A stretch of DNA of 7,537 bases from DASUSF01 sp036375275 (GTDB lineage Bacteria > Pseudomonadota > Alphaproteobacteria > Geminicoccales > Geminicoccaceae), in contig DASUSF010000104.1 of NCBI GenBank assembly GCA_036375275.1, forward strand, positions 1 through 7,537, written 5' to 3'. Under the pieces are notes generated by a model. The model worked only from the letters and a program-made list of their open reading frames with translations, was not told the DNA's origin and searched no databases. The position numbers and the translations under genes were made by a program. Positions 6,245-7,537 of this stretch are shown here, in pieces. Positions within the stretch are counted from its first letter, which is position 1, and the number at the start of each line of letters is the position of its first letter.

Positions 6245-7393
6245 ATGGGCATTCCGCTCCGCCAGCAGGTCAAGATCGGCGCCTATCTCCTCAAGCAGCG
6301 CGTGCTCGGCCGCGACAAGTACCCCCTGGTCCTGATGCTCGAGCCGCTGTTCCGCTGCAATCTGGCCTGCGCCGGCTGCGGCAAGATCGACTACCCGAAG
6401 CCGATCCTGGACCGACGGCTCTCGGTCCAGGAGTGCCTCGACGCGGTCGACGAGTGCGGCGCGCCGGTGGTCTCGATCCCGGGCGGCGAGCCCCTGATCC
6501 ACAAGGACATCGGCGCCATCGTCCGGGGCATCGTCGCGCGGCGGAAGTTCGTCTACCTCTGCACCAACGCGCTCCTGGTCGAGAAGAAGATCGACCTGTT
6601 CGAGTCGTCGCCCTACCTCTGCTTCTCGATCCATCTCGACGGGCTGAAGGAGCACCACGACCGCTCGGTCTGCCGGAGCGGCGTGTTCGAGCGGGCGATC
6701 GGGGCGATCCGCCTGCTCCGCGCACGCGGCCACCGGGTCAGCGTCAACGCCACCCTGTTCGACGGCGTCGCGCCCGACGAGGTCGCGGCCTTCCTCGACC
6801 ACGTCTCGCACGACCTCGACGTCGAGGGGATCACGGTCTCGCCCGGCTACGCCTACGAGCGGGCGCCGGACCAGGCGCACTTCCTCAACCGCCGGAAGAC
6901 CAAGCAGCTGTTCCGGGACGTCTTCTCGCGCGGTCGGGGACGGTCGTGGAAGCTCAACCACTCGCCGCTCTACCTCGACTTCCTGGCCGGCAACCAGGAG
7001 TACCGCTGCACGCCCTGGGGCAACCCGACCCGGAACATCTTCGGCTGGCAGCGCCCCTGCTACCTGCTCGGCGAGGGCTACGCCCGGACCTTCAAGGAGC
7101 TGATGGAGACCACGGAGTGGGAGCGGTACGGCACCGGCGCCTACGAGAAGTGTGCCGACTGCATGGCCCACTGCGGCTACGAGCCGACCGCCGTGGCGGA
7201 CACCTTCCGCCACCCGCTGAAGGCGCTCCGCGTCGCCCGGCGCGGCCCACGGCTCGATGGGCCCATGGCGCCCGAGATCCCGCTCGAGGCCCAGCGCCCC
7301 GCCGAGTTCGTGTTCGAGGACCTGGTCCAGGATGCGGTCGAGCCGTCACGGCAGGCCGAGGTCCGGGCCCGGCATGGCAGCCACGCAGCGTAG
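6245..7393 (+). CDS. hpnH: HpnH, radical SAM adenosylhopane synthase
   Basis: Catalyses addition of the 5'-deoxyadenosyl radical to hopene (diploptene), giving adenosylhopane, the first step to C35 bacteriohopanepolyols. At 382 aa it fits the family. The radical SAM cluster motif CNLACAGC gives Cys38, Cys42 and Cys45, and the SAM-binding GGEP is at 80-83. Cys106 (YLCTNA) matches the cysteine reported for Zymomonas HpnH as the reductant of the radical intermediate (recalled from the literature). The C-terminal part, a DUF3463-type region, carries Cys255, Cys272 and the cluster Cys303, Cys306, Cys310 in KCADCMAHCGYEPTAV. All key residues are present. The last 40 or so residues, after about 340, look less conserved. 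A convergent frame may overlap its final 48 bases. The usual partner hpnG is not seen here. Confidence 0.97.
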   Translation: MGIPLRQQVKIGAYLLKQRVLGRDKYPLVLMLEPLFRCNLACAGCGKIDYPKPILDRRLSVQECLDAVDECGAPVVSIPGGEPLIHKDIGAIVRGIVARRKFVYLCTNALLVEKKIDLFESSPYLCFSIHLDGLKEHHDRSVCRSGVFERAIGAIRLLRARGHRVSVNATLFDGVAPDEVAAFLDHVSHDLDVEGITVSPGYAYERAPDQAHFLNRRKTKQLFRDVFSRGRGRSWKLNHSPLYLDFLAGNQEYRCTPWGNPTRNIFGWQRPCYLLGEGYARTFKELMETTEWERYGTGAYEKCADCMAHCGYEPTAVADTFRHPLKALRVARRGPRLDGPMAPEIPLEAQRPAEFVFEDLVQDAVEPSRQAEVRARHGSHAA

Positions 7394-7537
7394 CGACGCG
7401 AGGCCGCGCCGGCTGCTTCGGGCGAGGCGGAGAAGGTCGGCGATCTCCGAGGGGCGGGCGCGCAGACCGCGAAGCAGGCCCGGGAAGTCGGTCGCGCCAT
7501 CCTGGGACAGAGCGCTGAGTGCCACCCCGGGCAGCCG
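7346..7537 (-). CDS. Probable 3' end of a convergent gene, product unknown (partial)
   Basis: Reading the minus strand inward from base 7537 gives an uninterrupted frame of 63 codons ending in TGA (complement of 7346-7348). By eye about 85% of its codons end in G or C, in line with the real genes here. The translation includes a leucine/arginine-rich helical-looking stretch, for example FPGLLRGLRARPSEIADLLR. I do not recognise the family. The gene would start outside the window and overlap the 3' end of hpnH by 48 bp, tail to tail. In a GC-rich genome a 63-codon open frame can occur by chance, and the plus strand is also open after the hpnH stop, so the call is tentative. No terminator hairpin is evident between the two genes. 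Confidence 0.4.
   Translation of the reverse strand, partial: RLPGVALSALSQDGATDFPGLLRGLRARPSEIADLLRLARSSRRGLASLRCVAAMPGPDLGLP

Noticed and set aside
6230..7213. 327-codon minus-strand open frame opposite hpnH
   Set aside because: It mirrors the hpnH coding frame, has no recognisable domain and has skewed Val/Asp/Arg composition.

Overview
The window is a high-GC segment (strong G/C at third codon positions throughout) from a hopanoid-making, Gram-negative-type bacterium. It carries seven plus-strand genes packed head to tail, plus a probable convergent partial gene at the right edge. The lineage cannot be fixed from the sequence. The HpnN-type hopanoid exporter argues for an outer membrane, and the GC content and gene set fit Pseudomonadota or another GC-rich Gram-negative phylum.

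Left block, 1-5148: five tightly coupled genes. They are hpnN (RND/MMPL hopanoid transporter, 5' end outside the window), a COG1213-type nucleotidyltransferase, a CDP-alcohol phosphatidyltransferase-family membrane enzyme, hpnA (SDR-type sugar epimerase/reductase) and an hpnL-like flippase-type membrane protein. The junctions are ATGA (4-bp overlap), an 11-bp overlap, GTGA (4-bp overlap) and a 2-bp gap, so one mRNA with translational coupling is likely. Right block, 5271-7393, follows a 122-bp gap with a strong Shine-Dalgarno: ispH (HMB-PP reductase, last step of the MEP isoprenoid pathway) and hpnH (radical SAM adenosylhopane synthase), 11 bp apart.

How they fit together: IspH supplies the C5 isoprenoid precursors of squalene and hopene. 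HpnH adds 5'-deoxyadenosine to hopene, the first step toward extended (C35) hopanoids. HpnN exports hopanoids toward the outer membrane. HpnA and HpnL are recurrent hopanoid-locus proteins of unproven role. No squalene-hopene cyclase, hpnC/D/E or hpnG gene is visible here.

The least ordinary part is the nucleotidyltransferase plus CDP-alcohol transferase pair between hpnN and hpnA. By family logic this is a two-step module that makes a CDP-activated polar group and transfers it to an alcohol acceptor, possibly a lipid or hopanoid. The transferase lacks the fourth aspartate of the CDP-alcohol phosphotransferase signature (Gly90 instead), so its chemistry may be altered or lost. No RNA genes, mobile elements, CRISPR arrays or long repeats were seen.
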